DNA from: Uranotaenia lowii
Lineage: Eukaryota; Arthropoda; Insecta; Diptera; Culicidae
Length of the DNA stretch: 64,000 nucleotides
Reading direction: 5' to 3'
Assembly (NCBI RefSeq): GCF_029784155.1
Contig: NC_073693.1
Location: forward strand, 317,438,351-317,502,350
Both the position numbers and the translations under genes were made by a program. Every line of letters begins with the position of its first letter. The first letter of the stretch is position 1. The notes beneath the pieces are model-generated. The model did no database searches, had not been told where the DNA came from, and saw nothing but the letters and a program-made list of their open reading frames with translations. Positions 23,286 to 36,897 of the stretch are shown here, one piece after another.

Positions 23286-26200
23286 AACATTGTCAAAATT
23301 GTCAAAATTGTCAAAATTGTCAAAATTGTCAAAATTGTCAAAATTGTCAAAATTGTCAAAATTGTCAAAATTGTCAAAATTGTCAAAATTGTCAAAATTG
23401 TCAAAATTGTCAAAATTGTCAAAATTGTCAAAATTGTCAAAATTGTCAAAATTGTCAAAATTGTCAAAATTGTCAAAATTGTCAAAATTGTCAAAATTGT
23501 CAAAATTGTCAAAATTGTCAAAATTGTCAGAATTGTCCAAAATTGTCAAATTGTCAAAATTGTCAAAATTCTCAAAAACTGTCAAAACTGTCAAAATTGT
23601 CAAAATTGTCAAAATTGTCAAAATTATCAAAATTGTCAAAATTGTCAAAATTGTCAAAATTGTCAAAATTGTCAAAATTATCACAATTGTCAAAATTGTC
23701 AAAATTCTCAAACTGTCAAAACTGTCAAAATTCTCAAAATTGTCAAAATTTTCAAAATTTTCAAAATTGTCAGAATTGTCAAAATTGTCAAAATTGTCAC
23801 AAATTGTCAAAATCTCAAAACTGTCAAAATTGTCAAAATTGTCGAAATTATCAAAATTGTCATAAATGTCAAAATTGTCAAAATTGTCATAATTTTCTAA
23901 ATTCCTCAAAACTGTCAAAACTGTCAAAAATGTCAAAATTGTCAAAATTGTCAAAAATGTCAAAATTGTCAAAATTGTAAAAATTGTCAAAATTGTCAAA
24001 ATTGTCAAAATTGTCAAAATTGTCAAAATTGTCAAAATTATCAAAATTGTCAAAATTGTCAAAATTGTCAAAATTGTCAAAATTGTCAAAATTGTCAAAA
24101 TTGTCAAAATTGTCAAAATTGTCAAAATTGTCAAATTGTCAAAATTGTTAAAATTGTCAAAATTGTCAAAATTGTCAAAATTGTCAAAATGGTCAAAATT
24201 GTCAAAATTGTCAAAATTGTCAAAATTAAATTGTCCAAAATTGTCAAAATTGTCAAAATTGTCAAAATTGTCAAAATTGTCAAAATTGTCAAAATTGTCA
24301 AAATTGTCAAAATTGTCAAAATTGTCAAAATTGTCAAAATTGTCAAAATTGTCAAAATTGTCAAAATTGTCAAAATTGTCAAAATTGTCAAAATTGTCAA
24401 ATTGTCAAATTGTCAAAATTGTCAAAATTGTCAAAATTGTCAAAATTGTCAAAATTGTCAAAATTGTCAAATTGTCAAAATTGTCAAAATTGTCAAAATT
24501 GTCAAAATTGTCAAAATAATTTGTCAAAATTGTCAAAATTGTCAAAATTATCAAAATGTCAAATTGTAAAAATTGTCAAAATTGTCAAAATGTCAAAATT
24601 GTCAAAATTGTCAAAATTGTCAGAATTGTCAAAATTGTCAAATGTCAAAATTGTCAAAATTCTCAAACTGTCAAAACTGTCAAAATTGTCAAAATTGTCA
24701 AAATTGTCAAAATTGTCAAAATTATCAAAATTGTTAAAATTGTCAAAATTGTCAAAATTGTCAAAATTGTCAAAATTGTCAAAATTATCACAATTGTCAA
24801 AATTGTCAAAATTCTCAAAACTGTCAAAACTGTCAAAATTCTCAAAATTATCAAAATTTTCAAAATTTTCAAAATTGTCAAAATTATCAGAATTGTCAAA
24901 ATTGTCAAAATTGTCAAAATTCTCAAAACTGTCAAAATTGTCAAAATTGTCAAAATTATCAAAATTGTCATAATTGTCAAAATTGTCAAAATTGTCATAA
25001 TTTTCAAAATTCTCAAAACTGTCAAAACTGTCAAAATTGTCAAAATTGTCAAAAATGTCAAAATTGTCACAATTGTAAAAATTGTCAAAATTGTCAAAAT
25101 TGTCAAAATTGTCAAAATGTCAAAATTTTCAAATTGTCAAAATTGTCAAAATTGTCAAAATTGTCAAAATTGTCAAAATTGTCAAAATTGTCAAAATTGT
25201 CAAAATTGTCAAAATTGTCAAAATTGTCAAAATTGTCAAAATTGTCAAAATTGTCAAAATTGTTAAAATTGTCAAATTGTCAAAATTGTCAAAATTGTCA
25301 AAATTGTCAAAATTGTCAAATGTAAAATTGTCAAAATTGTCAAAATTGTCAAAATTGTCAAAATTGTCAAAATTGTCAAAATTGTCAAAATTGTCAAAAT
25401 TGTCAAAATTGTCAAAATTGTCAAAATTGTCAAAATTGTCAAAATTGTCAAAATTGTCAAAATTGTCAAAATTGTCAAAATTGTCAAAATTGTCAAAATT
25501 GTCAAATTGTCAAAATTGTCAAAATTGTCAAAATTGTCAAAATTGTCAAAATTGTCAAAATTGTCAAAATTGTCAAAAATTGTCAAAATTGTCAAAATTG
25601 TCAAAATTGTCAAAATTGTCAAAATTGTCAAAATTGTCAAAATTGTCAAAATTGTCAAAATTGTCAAAATTGTCAAATTGTCAAAATTGTCAAATTGTCA
25701 AAATTGTCAAAATTGTCAAAATTGTCAAAATTGTCAAAATTGTCAAAATTGTCAAATGTCAAAATTGTCAAAATTGTCAAAATTGTCAAAATTGTCAAAT
25801 TGTCAAAATTGTCAAAATTGTCAAAATTGTCAAAATTGTCAAAATTGTCAAAATTGTCAAAATTGTCAAAATTGTCAAAATTGTCAAAATTGTCAAAATT
25901 GTCAAAATTGTCAAAATTGTCAAAATTGTCAAAATTGTCAAAATTGTCAAAATTGTCAAAATTGTCAAAATTGTCAAAATTGTCAAAATTGTCAAAATTG
26001 TCAAAATTGTCAAAATTGTCAAAATTGTCAAAATTGTCAAAATTGTCAAAACTGTCAAAATTGTCAAAATTGTCAAAATTGTCAAAATTGTCAAAATTGT
26101 CAAAATTGTCAAAATTGTCAAAATTGTCAAAATTGTCAAAATTGTCAAAATTGTCAAAATTGTCAAAATTGTCAAAATTGTCAAAATTGTCAAAATTGTC

Positions 26201-26885
26201 AAAATTGTCAAAATTGTCAAAATTGTCAAAATTGTCAAAATTGTCAAAATTGTCAAAATTGTCAAAATTGTCAAAATTGTCAAAATTGTCAAAATTGTCA
26301 AAATTGTCAAAATTGTCAAAATTGTCAAAATTGTCAAAATTGTCAAAATTGTCAAAATTGTCAAAATTGTCAAAATTGTCAAAATTGTCAAAATTGTCAA
26401 AATTGTCAAAATTGTCAAAATTGTCAAAATTGTCAAAATTGTCAAAATTGTCAAAATTGTCAAAATTGTCAAAATTGTCAAAATTGTCAAAATTGTCAAA
26501 ATTGTCAAAATTGTCAAAATTGTCAAAATTGTCAAAATTGTCAAAATTGTCAAAATTGTCAAAATTGTCAAAATTGTCAAAATTGTCAAAATTGTCAAAA
26601 TTGTCAAAATTGTCAAAATTGTCAAAATTGTCAAAATTGTCAAAATTGTCAAAATTGTCAAAATTGTCAAAATTGTCAAAATTGTCAAAATTGTCAAAAT
26701 TGTCAAAATTGTCAAAATTGTCAAAATTGTCAAAATTGTCAAAATTGTCGAAATTGTCAAAATTGTTAAAATTGTCAAAATTGTCAAAATTGTCAAAATT
26801 GTCAAAATTATCAACATTTTTAAAATTGTTAAAACTGTCAAAATTGTCAAAACTATCAAAATTGTCAAATTTGTCAAAAATTCAA
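23286..26885. repeat. 9-bp satellite (TTGTCAAAA)n, about 3.6 kb
   Basis: Roughly 400 tandem copies of a 9-bp unit. The right part (about 25.8-26.75 kb) is almost perfectly homogeneous. The left and middle carry variants such as ATTCTC, ACTGTC, ATTATC and 8-bp deletions. Because the unit is a multiple of three, all frames stay open for long stretches, producing artificial Ser-Lys-Leu, Val-Lys-Ile, Asn-Cys-Gln and Thr-Ile-Leu repeats on both strands. These are not genes. Array length in the assembly may be underestimated. Confidence 0.97.
23530..25110. repeat. Higher-order duplication inside the satellite
   Basis: A distinctive run of variant units occurs twice, about 1.1 kb apart: about 23,570-23,970 and 24,655-25,080. 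The run is paired ACTGTC units, then ATTATC, CACAATTG, ATTCTC, ATTTTC twice, CAGAATTG and CATAATT units in the same order. Ordered sharing of rare variants indicates that a block of at least 400 bp was duplicated as a unit, rather than variants arising independently. Confidence 0.75.
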
Positions 26886-28130
26886 ATTGTATTTTTCGAC
26901 AGGATTCACAGTTTCATAAACAAAATTCCGTCCCATTGTAGAAACGAGATTGAACCGACCCATTCATAGCCCGGCAAGAAAATCAAGTAACACCAAACCC
27001 CTGAAAAAAAAACTGCCTTCCTTATAAACAAGCTTGAACCTTCACCGAAAATCTGCCATTCCCCGGGTATTTGGCCCGAATTGCTGCAACTTGTTTCATC
27101 GTCGTCGGCAATTTCTTCTTTGGCCCCAAATCTGATTTTTATATTCAGTGTGGTAGCGATGGTGGCGGTTGTGAAATTTTCCGACCGAAACACTAACCGC
27201 AAAATGCACCCGTGAATCGTCGTAAAAACGCCCAATAGTAGGCAGCAGCACTAACAGCAGAGCTTAATGGAAGACCGCTTTCTGGGGTCCGAAGCGAGGA
27301 AAAATAAAGCCACCCAAAACTGACCGCTTTGCCTCCAGAGATCCCAAACCTTCTCGCCCTCGTTTAAGGGTGTAAGGCTTCATGGAAAACGCATATTTAT
27401 GTTAATGCTCTTTTTGGCCACATTGCCTCCTGTTAGCCATTGGTCCTTTTACGCGTCCGGAAGGGGCCCAAAAGTGTTATCTTTATTGTACACGTGTTCC
27501 GCCTTCCGGAGCAGAGAATTTGCTTGGATCCATAAAGCCTTCGAATCCCCTAACCGGAATTCATTTGGCAAGAAAGGAGGCAAAGCGATGGGTTCCGGGG
27601 AAGGTCCCTCCCCAAAATGCAATGTCGGCTGTCCAGCAGCTCATTGGAATTCCGAGAACAATCTTCAAGAATTTGATCTCGGTATACGAATATTGACCGC
27701 GTTTGATACCTTTTGCTTCCGCCCGGTTATGGATGATTTTGCCTGGCGATAACATTAGCTATTTATGACATCTGCCCTGCCCTGGACAACCCACGCAGTT
27801 ACAGACCGGCTGGCAGGCAATCATAGCTCCTCGAAATCGGGAATCGAAAAAGGGCAAGCTAATGGCGTTGTTTGATTAGTTTGATTGGACGTGAGTTGGT
27901 GCTTTCGGAGATGAACTGAGGATCCAGGAAATTCCGGGATTGCATAAGATATGTTTACGGTTTCATATTCTTTGAATTTGAATCTGAAGAGTTGGCAACT
28001 TCTGTCAAAACCTAATGGTTTTGATTGACAGTTGCAGAACATTTTGACGGTTGATGTGATGCCAATGGACTCAAAATATGAAGTGAAATTTCGGCTTTGG
28101 TGCATTTCAATTCCGTTCTAATTCAACAAA
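26886..28130. other. GC-richer island right of the satellite, function unknown
   Basis: Balanced composition with single-copy appearance resumes right after the satellite. Frames of up to 117 codons overlap on opposite strands with no recognised domain. I cannot support an exon. It is possibly the same conserved non-coding block as 22.0-23.28 kb, split by the satellite. Confidence 0.3.
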
Positions 28131-31100
28131 TAGTAACTCTCATACAGAAGTCGATCGCTAATCGGAAACTTTTCAGATCGAAGAATGGGTCCGATATCCG
28201 GAGATTCGATTCGTGGTTATTTACTTTTTAATTGTCAAATTTATCGATATCAAAAAAATTGGTTGGAGTCCATTATTAGATGTTGAGAAAAGTAGCAATA
28301 TTTCGCATTCTTAACTTAAGACTTACAAGACCCTTATGCATAAGGATGATGTTATCTGTAAAGTGGGAAAAATGCTATTATCGAATTTCAAAAATTGACC
28401 TTCTAAATTTTATTGATTGACCCTAAAAACTGACATGTGCAAAAGTTCGACTCAATCGGACTTCATTTAAGGGTGCCTAAAGTGCCCAAAGTTTCGACTT
28501 ATCAACTCAAATCAGATTACTTGTAGTTCAAAATAGTTGACAAAAAAACGACGATCCTTAACCTCAGGCATAAAAAAATTTTTACCACGTTTATCTGCAC
28601 AACCGAGCAATTCTTGGCGGTTTTTTGAAAAATTTGAAAAAGCAGTACAAATCAGTACGACATCTAGGCATAATTAGGAAACCCACAAGAAAAAAGTGGA
28701 AAAAATTGCTTGAAGTTGGAATTTTGCATCGACAGCAGGTTCGTTCGAATCGTATCTTAGGATTTTGATCAAATTTATTTTAACTTTAACTTCTCTTAAA
28801 GGAATTTGTGTTTTTTTATTTGGTTTGAAAATATTGTAAAACACCCGGATGAAATCCGGAATTTTTTTTACAATATCGGGGCATCCTGGCCAGATTTTTA
28901 TTTTATTATCTTGATTTCTTTACAGAAGTTAAAACCTGGATATATCCATGAAAATCTGGAATAAAAATTATTATTGATTTTTGAAGGAATCCGAGCACAA
29001 AATGTAAAGTTTAAAAGTTATAGGAAAAATATTAGCGAAAATGTTGCTCGTCTATTTTATTCGAGAACCTTCAAAGAAAATTTGGATCGACCCCTCAATC
29101 GATTTTGTTCCTTAATAGTGCGTTGGATATGGGTATGGCAGATTTTCAGAATTGCTTTTTTTTTCTTGAAATTGTTCAAAAACAGACACCATAGTTAGCA
29201 GATATGAAAAAAAATGTTTTTTCCAGTTGTTTATAATAAAAGGAGTGCAAAATAACACCCCATCAATAAGATGAAAATATTTTTTTTCCATTTTTTTACT
29301 AACATCAGAGAAAACGTGTTATAATGGTTGAATACATCATTTTAAAAAAAATTGAACATTCAATCTCGGCTTGCAAACTATTTTCAGACAAATGTTTAAC
29401 TCTCTAGAGCCCCAATAAATTGATGATTAAAAACAACTTTCGATCTACGGAAAACTTCATAGATGAGAATTTTTTAATTTTTATAAAATTGCATAAGCAC
29501 AGGGGCCAAGGAACTTGACATTCAGTACTGTTTGAATGCAGTTTAACACACTTCAACCTTTTTTTCCTGAATTTTGAAGCATTTTAACACTGATCCAATT
29601 TTTATATTTTTATGTAGTTTTGTGTCTTACTTAGGATATTAATCATTTTCAAAAAATTAATCCAGTTACCAATAAGTTTTCTTGAATTGAAAAACACATT
29701 GACCAAAAATTTCTGAGGCAACTTAATTTATCATTTTTTTAAATAGGTTTATTTACAATTTTCTCATATTTAAAAGCTTCTCTTAGCTATGACTTTTGAC
29801 AACTGCTAGTTTTAAAGTTTTCTCAAACAAAGATTGATAGATTCATGGCAGTAGGAAAGGTGATTAACCCTTCCTTCCCCCCTCATGAATGTCCAAAAAA
29901 AAAACAAGCGAGGTATTTCACTCTAGACTCACATTTTAAACATCAAACTTTGACGATAGAGGAATTTTATTCATAAGTAATAGAAAATCTAGACTCAAGA
30001 CTTATGCAAAACCTCGAAAACTCATCTCATGTTAAAAAATTTTCTCTCATTTTAAAAAAAATTCTAACTTGTTTAAAGAAATTAAGTTCTGAATATAAAA
30101 TTTTAACTCCTTTCAAAGTTCTGGTTATCTATTCTCCAAAATTAAATTTTAACTTGTTCTATGTTAACTTAAACTTTAAATCATTTAGTGAAAACAATGT
30201 AAAGCCAACTATTCAATGCGGTTTTATGACTTTTTTTTATTTACCCCCGATTAAAGACGAGGTTAGAGGATGAACTTCCCATTTTGCTAGGAACTAGAAC
30301 TATGCTAATTTTAATCTAATGGAATGATTGTAATATACTGAACTCAACTTCAATGTTCATTTAAAAAGTCAAAGACATACAAAAATCTATTTTTAGTTCT
30401 CGAATAAATTGTTTGAAAATATAACCGAACGGACGTTGAGTCAATATATTGGCTTATGAATACAAAACATTGAACAGAAAAATTTATCCATTCTCGATCC
30501 ACCAAATCATTTCTAGATTCTTCCTAAAGCAAAAATTTTATTATCCTTTTGACAGGGCCGTAGGAAGAACGGCCTCATGATGAGGAAAAAAGGGTGGGGT
30601 GGAAAGAAGAGGGTTTTGGTTTCCTTTATTTTTTTTAAATTTATTTGCTCTAACAATGAACGAACAAAAAAAAAACGAAGAAATAATTTTTATTACTTTT
30701 CACGTAACCATTTTTAAGTTCTTCTACATTTCGGGTAAAACGGACACTGCTCGAAAACGTACATTTTGCCGAAAAAATTACTGAAAAAGTAGATATTTTT
30801 GTGAGATGAGTATTTGAAAATATTGTTAATCAAAATGAAATCAACTGTTCCAAGTCCACAAGCGATACAGTGTGGTTTTGGAATTCCGTATTTTATAGGC
30901 TCTTTTTTCACTGGAGATCCTGTTTTGGCAGTTTTTATGGCCTGTTTGAGATGTTGAGTGCTTTTCGACCAACAATTGCTCTTGCCAAGGTCTTCTGAAG
31001 GCATATCAAGGACCAAACCGATGAAAAATATTAAAATACCTGGAGAAACTTATGTGTCCGTTTTACCCGACCATGAGGTGTCCGTCTTACCCGCCTTAGC

Positions 31101-34100
31101 AACTTTTTTTTCAATACGTTTGTTGTTCAAGCCATTTTTAGAAAATTTTGCGAGTTATGAACTATTTAATGAGGAGAGAAAAATACATCGAATAATGGAT
31201 CCTATAATTTCTATTTGTTTTGTTTACTTTTATGGGACCGCAAGCAATAAATAAACAAAGGGTTTCGAAAGTGTTGCCACATTTAGGCGAACATATTCCC
31301 ATCATTATATTAGAGCTAAACATTGTAATTCTATTAATATCGAAAGTGTCCGTCTAATCCGACTTTCCCCTATTACAAAAACAACTTTGAAAATGCATCT
31401 GTAAAATTGAAAACTAGATTTGTATAGGAAATACTATAGTAACCAATTAGAGAACTTACTTTTATCGATGGGTTAAAACCTTCGAACTTTCCGTCAAATT
31501 GGTCACTTTAGCTTACTTGATTTGAACAAAGAATAAGTTTTATATAAAAAAAAACTTATTTAATGCTTGAATCAAATAAGCCAAATCTATCAAATCTCTC
31601 GAACGAATTCAAAGATTTTAATCATTACCGATAATCAATGAAATTTTCAAAAGTTAAATCATTGGAGGTTCAAACTTTTTACTTGCAATCTCGATCCAAA
31701 TTCAAATTAAAATTTTGAAATTTGGCTTTTATTATAATATTATTAAATTTCACGTGGTATTACATGTGCTTTTGTCTGCAAATATTTTTAGTAATAATGA
31801 GTTCCTCGAGTAAAATCTTTTTGAATTTATTTTTTTTTTTTTTCAAAAACTAAAACTGCCTGATTTTGTCTACAAATAAAAAATTCTGTAATTTACATAA
31901 CAATCGAAATTAAAATTTTGCGATCTCTTTCAATTTAAATTCTTCATCGAAATAGTAGGTACTCTTGATTATTATAACTATTTTATGAGCCTCATGAATT
32001 CTGAACCTGAATTTGAATTAATGTTTAAAATTCAGATACAGTATTTATATTCAAAATTAGATTGAATAGGGGCAAAAATGAGCAAAAATTATGAAGATTA
32101 CTGATAATGAAATTGTAAATCAGATCCTTATCCGAGTTTCATTGCAATTTCAGAAATGTAAATTAAACAATTTCTTAATTCAGATTCCAGATCAATATTT
32201 CGATACGAGCCAAGAATTGAATTATTTTGTCAGAGTCCTCAATCATCAATCTTGTATTTTATAGTTGAATCTGAATTCATGGTTTTATTTTTAATTTGAA
32301 TTATAATATAAATTTTAACTGATAAATCTGATTTTGAGTTTAAACTTCTGGATTGCCATTTCGAAGTTTTCAATTCTGCAAAAGAAATAAGTTTAAGAAC
32401 TTTGGATCTGAATATTGTAGAATTGGTATTTAGTAAATAAAAATGAGAGTGCAATTTATGTAATGTTTACTCATATATTTGTGGAATGAATTAAGAGTGT
32501 AGAAGTTGCCGCGAAAGGCAGATAGTTTTCGACCGTTGAACCAAGTGGACAATAAAAAGTGGTGTTGTCAAAGTGTCGGTGTTTTTCATTATTAAAAGCA
32601 TATCCAGCAATTATTTAGTGGACTCTACAAATATGATACAAAAACTCAGGTTGATTTCTTGAGCTATGCTCATTTAGGGTCCGGGCACTTTATTTCGGTA
32701 GTAACTACAATCCTATAGGAATCAAATATGTGAACTTTTGGCAGCATTGTGTTGGTAATGGAAAGAGTTACCTTGCTTATTTTTTTTTAAACCTAAGATT
32801 CCGTTTTTTTTGTGAAACTCACGATGAAAAAGGACGGGGTGCAAATATTTTAGAATAATTACCACGGAAATCTTTCATTGTCAACTTGAAACTTATTAAC
32901 TGTTGATTTTTTTTTCTGAAATTTGTTTGGCCCAATAAGGTAAAAAGTTTAACGAGACACTCTAGAATGCTCACGTAATTCGATCAAATGAATAGTTTCT
33001 TAAATAGACGCGTTTGTAACTTCTCGGATTCTTAATGATCACAGCCTTAACATTGCATTTATTTTCAAATTCGTAAAGTTGTTCAATGAATCAAGTTCCA
33101 TGACTCTGAGTTTCAAAAATATGAAATAAAATTTTGAATGAAATGCCTAAAACCAAATATGAATATCAACTTCGAAACACTTTATCATTTTTTTTTTTAT
33201 TGATGATGCGAACTGAAAATCAAGAATCTTAAACTAGATACATAATGCAAAACAAGAAAACAAAAATAGAATTAAGAAATAAATTTCTATCAAGTAAAAA
33301 AGTTTTGAAAATAAGGTGCAGAATTCTGAACCTGGGATAAGTTTTCGGGATTTTAGAATCAGGAAAGATTGTTTAGTAATCTTGAATCTAACTTGATCAC
33401 CAAAATTTGATAAAGAAAAAAAAATTGAAGTGTAGAGGAAAACAACTCGCTTGTTTTTTCTGGACCCTCATACAGAGGGGAAAGGGGGCTCAAATTTATG
33501 ATATAAAAAAAAATTTTTATCGATTATGACTTATAAATAGTTTTTGATTACTTAAAACATTCAAATTAAACGTAGACGTGAAGTTTAAATTACAACCTTT
33601 GTAATGAAATTCACAGCACCAATTTTTTTGATAAAATACTATTCAATGTACTATTTTATAACAAAACTATTTTTTTTCCAAAACCGTTAGATGCCGAGAT
33701 TGATTTTTAAACGTGTTCTTTTAATGCTTAGTTCAACCATCATCTCCCCTTTTTTATTTTCGATAAGTATTAGAAAAAATTATAAAAACAAAATTATCAG
33801 ACGTTTTATTGAGATTTTACTCTGTTTTTCTTTAAATCTCTTTTTTCTGGTCTTGAGATATATGTATTTAATTTAATAACGTTATTTACGCTTAACTCAT
33901 TTCTAATTTTTTGAATTCACCCATTGATGTTTTGGTTTCCGAAGCTACTTTCAAATCCAGGAAATTGACTTAAATTTTCGATTCTTTTTGTTTAACACAG
34001 TTTCGTTATTAAAAATTCATGAATTAATCTAATTATAATGCCTCAAACATTTTTCTACTAATTTTCAAAATCTGATATTATGATTTTATCACTTGTTTCC

Positions 34101-34350
34101 TTGTAAGAGTCTCTTTGTATTTTTAATGCATTCGTGTAAACTTTCTGATTTCAACAATGCTTCAAGAGTTTTTTCAATTTTTAAGGATGTATTTCAATAA
34201 AAGAAACCAATTAAAGGATTGAATATTCATATTTTAATCCCTGTGATGCTGTTATTGAACCATTTGAACGACGGAAACAAATTAATTTATGTTTTCACAA
34301 CCGATTGACTTTTGAAAATTAATGCACGGATTTCATAAAACCAGTTTACT
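28131..34350. other. AT-rich spacer with transposon fragments
   Basis: No gene is supported. Fragments seen: CCGGATGAAATCCGG-containing remnant near 28.85 kb; an isolated hAT-like end CAGGGCCGTAGGAAG at 30,553; and an inverted pair of about 60 bp (29,870-29,930 and 33,425-33,500) sharing AAACAAGCGAG and CCTCAT blocks. Everything else is A/T-rich spacer. Confidence 0.4.
30715..31375. mobile_element. Probable MITE with CGGACAC-containing ends
   Basis: The left sequence GGGTAAAACGGACACTGCTCGA and the complement of the right, GATTAGACGGACACTTTCGA, are inverted relatives. Internal CCCGACCATGAGGTGTCCG/CTTACCCGCC words repeat the motif. The right border CCCCTATT resembles a TA-flanked end, but the left border is not clear. 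No transposase. Confidence 0.4.
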
Positions 34351-34835
34351 CTAATAGCTATCGGTTTCGCTGCCGCTCCCTATTCCATTCCCGGGATCAA
34401 CGGATCTCGACCATCGACCTTACACAATATTTGCCCCATGATTCCACGGATATTGTCAAATCTCGGGTGACCCGATATGGTTTCCCTTCGTCGAATATTA
34501 ATTACCGGGGCCCCTTTTTAGCATTTACATTTACCATGAATAATGAATAACGGTGGTAGAAAGCAGTGTACTGTGCTAGGTCCAATTTTCCCCCACCGCT
34601 CCACCGGAAACCTCATCCTTTTGTAAACTTTGTTGGTTCATAGAATCGGGAGAAGAAAAAAGTCAATGACACAAATTTGCAACCATAAAAGCATGTTGGG
34701 CCGAAGCTTTGTGCCAATATTTTTCCCCCTACCAACCCTCCAATTTCCATACCAACTTTAGCTTTCAACCGGGATTGGTTACTCGTTGACATTTTTCAAA
34801 CGAAAAATGGTCAATTATTGTATGGGTTGTTTATT
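34351..34835. other. GC-richer single-copy-looking island
   Basis: Balanced composition from about 34,360 to 34,830 in AT-rich surroundings, with no coding frame. Similar islands at 11.5-12.3, 22.0-28.1 and 60.3-61.4 kb suggest conserved non-coding DNA between transposon-derived stretches. The function cannot be told from sequence. Confidence 0.3.
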
Positions 34836-35870
34836 GTGGAGGAACTTTTTTCGTTCCACCAGCGATTTTGATTCACGCTCGTGCAATACTTCACAACAAA
34901 TTTGCAAACAAAACCCGTAACGCATATCGCTTCCATTTCCTGTAAAGGTAGAAAACTGAGAGAATTGATTTTTTTCTGCATACCGGTTGCCACCACTTTG
35001 AATAATGTCTGAATAAACAAGCCAGGGTATGATACGGGGTTCCATACTTTTTGCCTTTTTAATATTTGAATAATAACGAATTAATTACTAATCAGCTGAT
35101 TGGAATTTTACAACGTGAATATATTTTTCAGAAATATCTTTTTATTTTGTATAAATACACTGTTACTGTTCAATTACCTGTAGTATGATTTCAAACATGT
35201 TTAACAAATGATAACTGAAAATTCTTAACATAACTTTTTCTAGAAAATGGAAATTGGATTTTGACCAGTATTCTTTAAACATGGAGGGAAAATTGACATA
35301 TAAATTGCAACGTCAAGAGGTTTTGAACTGCTGGAAACATGCAGTGCTTATTCCTTTTTAATCAGTTTAGAATTTCATTTTAATATGTTTTATTCTTGTT
35401 ATGCTTTTCTGATTCTATTTATTCTTAATTTTGATGAAAAAAATCAAAATCATTCAGGATCGTGGATTTAAGAACTAATGCTGACTTATTTAAAAGAACG
35501 GCATCAAACTATCTAACAACTTAGTCTCAACCAGCTATGGCGTTGGATTTCCAAGGATTTATTTATAAGAATACCTTTAAAATCGATTAAAAAATTGGCA
35601 TGTTTCTTTAGACTGAGTCAATTTGGGGACATTTTTGAATTTCTTAAATCGTGGGGTCTTTAAAGCTATGTTTGAGTTCATTACTTATTCATGATTTTTC
35701 GCAGAATTTAATACTGTTCACATGAGTAAATTTGAACTTTGAGGTTTATTTGGGAAAATTAAGATTTATGTACTGAAAAATCAACATCAATTTTTTTTTC
35801 TTCTATGAAACCAAGCCTGCATATGCTTTTTGTGCTAATATTTGAATTCTTCAAACAAAATTTACCGCTG

Positions 35871-36162
35871 AACAACTTTGTCGAAGACCGTCATTTCGTA
35901 TCTTTTTAAGCATAAAAGTTATTAGCTGTTTAACAGAGGCATATCTTTTGGCATTGAAAAACAGTAAATTCAATTGATATCACTGCTGGTGCTTCGCAAA
36001 GTTTTGAATGAAAATAAGTCATGCAAAACCTTGCAAGGCACCCAGCAGTGATATCAAATGAATTAATTGTTTTGCTTAAAAAACATGCCCTCATGAAACA
36101 CCTGGTAACTTATTTGTCTCATAAGATACAAAGTTACAATGTTTGACAAAGTTGTTCAGTGG
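35871..36162. mobile_element. Hairpin MITE with ACAACTTTGTC ends
   Basis: A 290-bp imperfect inverted repeat. The left end GCTGAACAACTTTGTCGAAG pairs with the right end GACAAAGTTGTTCAGT, and inner arms CACTGCTGG / CCAGCAGTG pair near the middle. Related ends appear at 43-87 and near 50,520. No coding capacity. Confidence 0.7.
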
Positions 36163-36897
36163 AAAATTTCTCTTACAGAATTTATAAATTGGCACAAAAA
36201 TCATCAGCACGCTCGGCTCAACAGAAGAAACCAAAAAGATGTTGATTTTTCAGAACAAAATTTCCAATTTTCCCATACACACATAAAAGTTAAAATTTAC
36301 TCAAATAAATGTTATTTAAAAATTCTGCAAAAAAAACATGGATAAGTTTTGAACAAAATCAAAGCTTTTAAGACCACAAAGTTTGCGAAATTTAAAAAAT
36401 AACACCACATTGACTCATTCTAATGTTCATGCAATACTGTTAAATTTTATTCAGTTCTTCAAACTGAAGATTTAGAACCAAGATCAAGAAGCAATATGCT
36501 CGAAGATCACGACTTCTTTCAACATAAGCGATATAATTTTGATTTCTGTTCCTGCCCTCATACGGTTAATAATGAGAATTTCATATTAATTATGATCATG
36601 CTGAAACAAAACCTTTATAATCATCATATTCAATAGTTTGAATCTTAACTTGAAGTGCGTTTTCCACAATTTTTTTTAAAGATTAGAATCTTTGATATCA
36701 AGAACTCAGAAACATTTTGAAAATTTTTTTCGGGTTTTGATTTCCTTGGAGCAAATTAAAAAAATCAGGAAAACGTTCGAAAAAGAATTGTTACTCTTGG
36801 CTGTAAACATAATCTCTCAACTTTTTTTTCGAATCTTATATTAATTCACATTTTGATTTTTGCAAAAGAGTTTCTAGATTTCAAAATTAGTTTTGAC

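Noticed and set aside
23286..26885. CRISPR-like array
   Set aside because: Repeats are 9 bp with no unique spacers, and the context is eukaryotic.
23246..26969. Long open frames of up to 619 codons on both strands in the satellite
   Set aside because: They arise because the 9-bp unit is a multiple of three and contains no stop; every frame is open and the predicted peptides are pure repeats.
30553..30600. Complete hAT-like element starting CAGGGCCGTAGGAAG
   Set aside because: No corresponding right end or 8-bp duplication could be located; recorded only as an isolated end.
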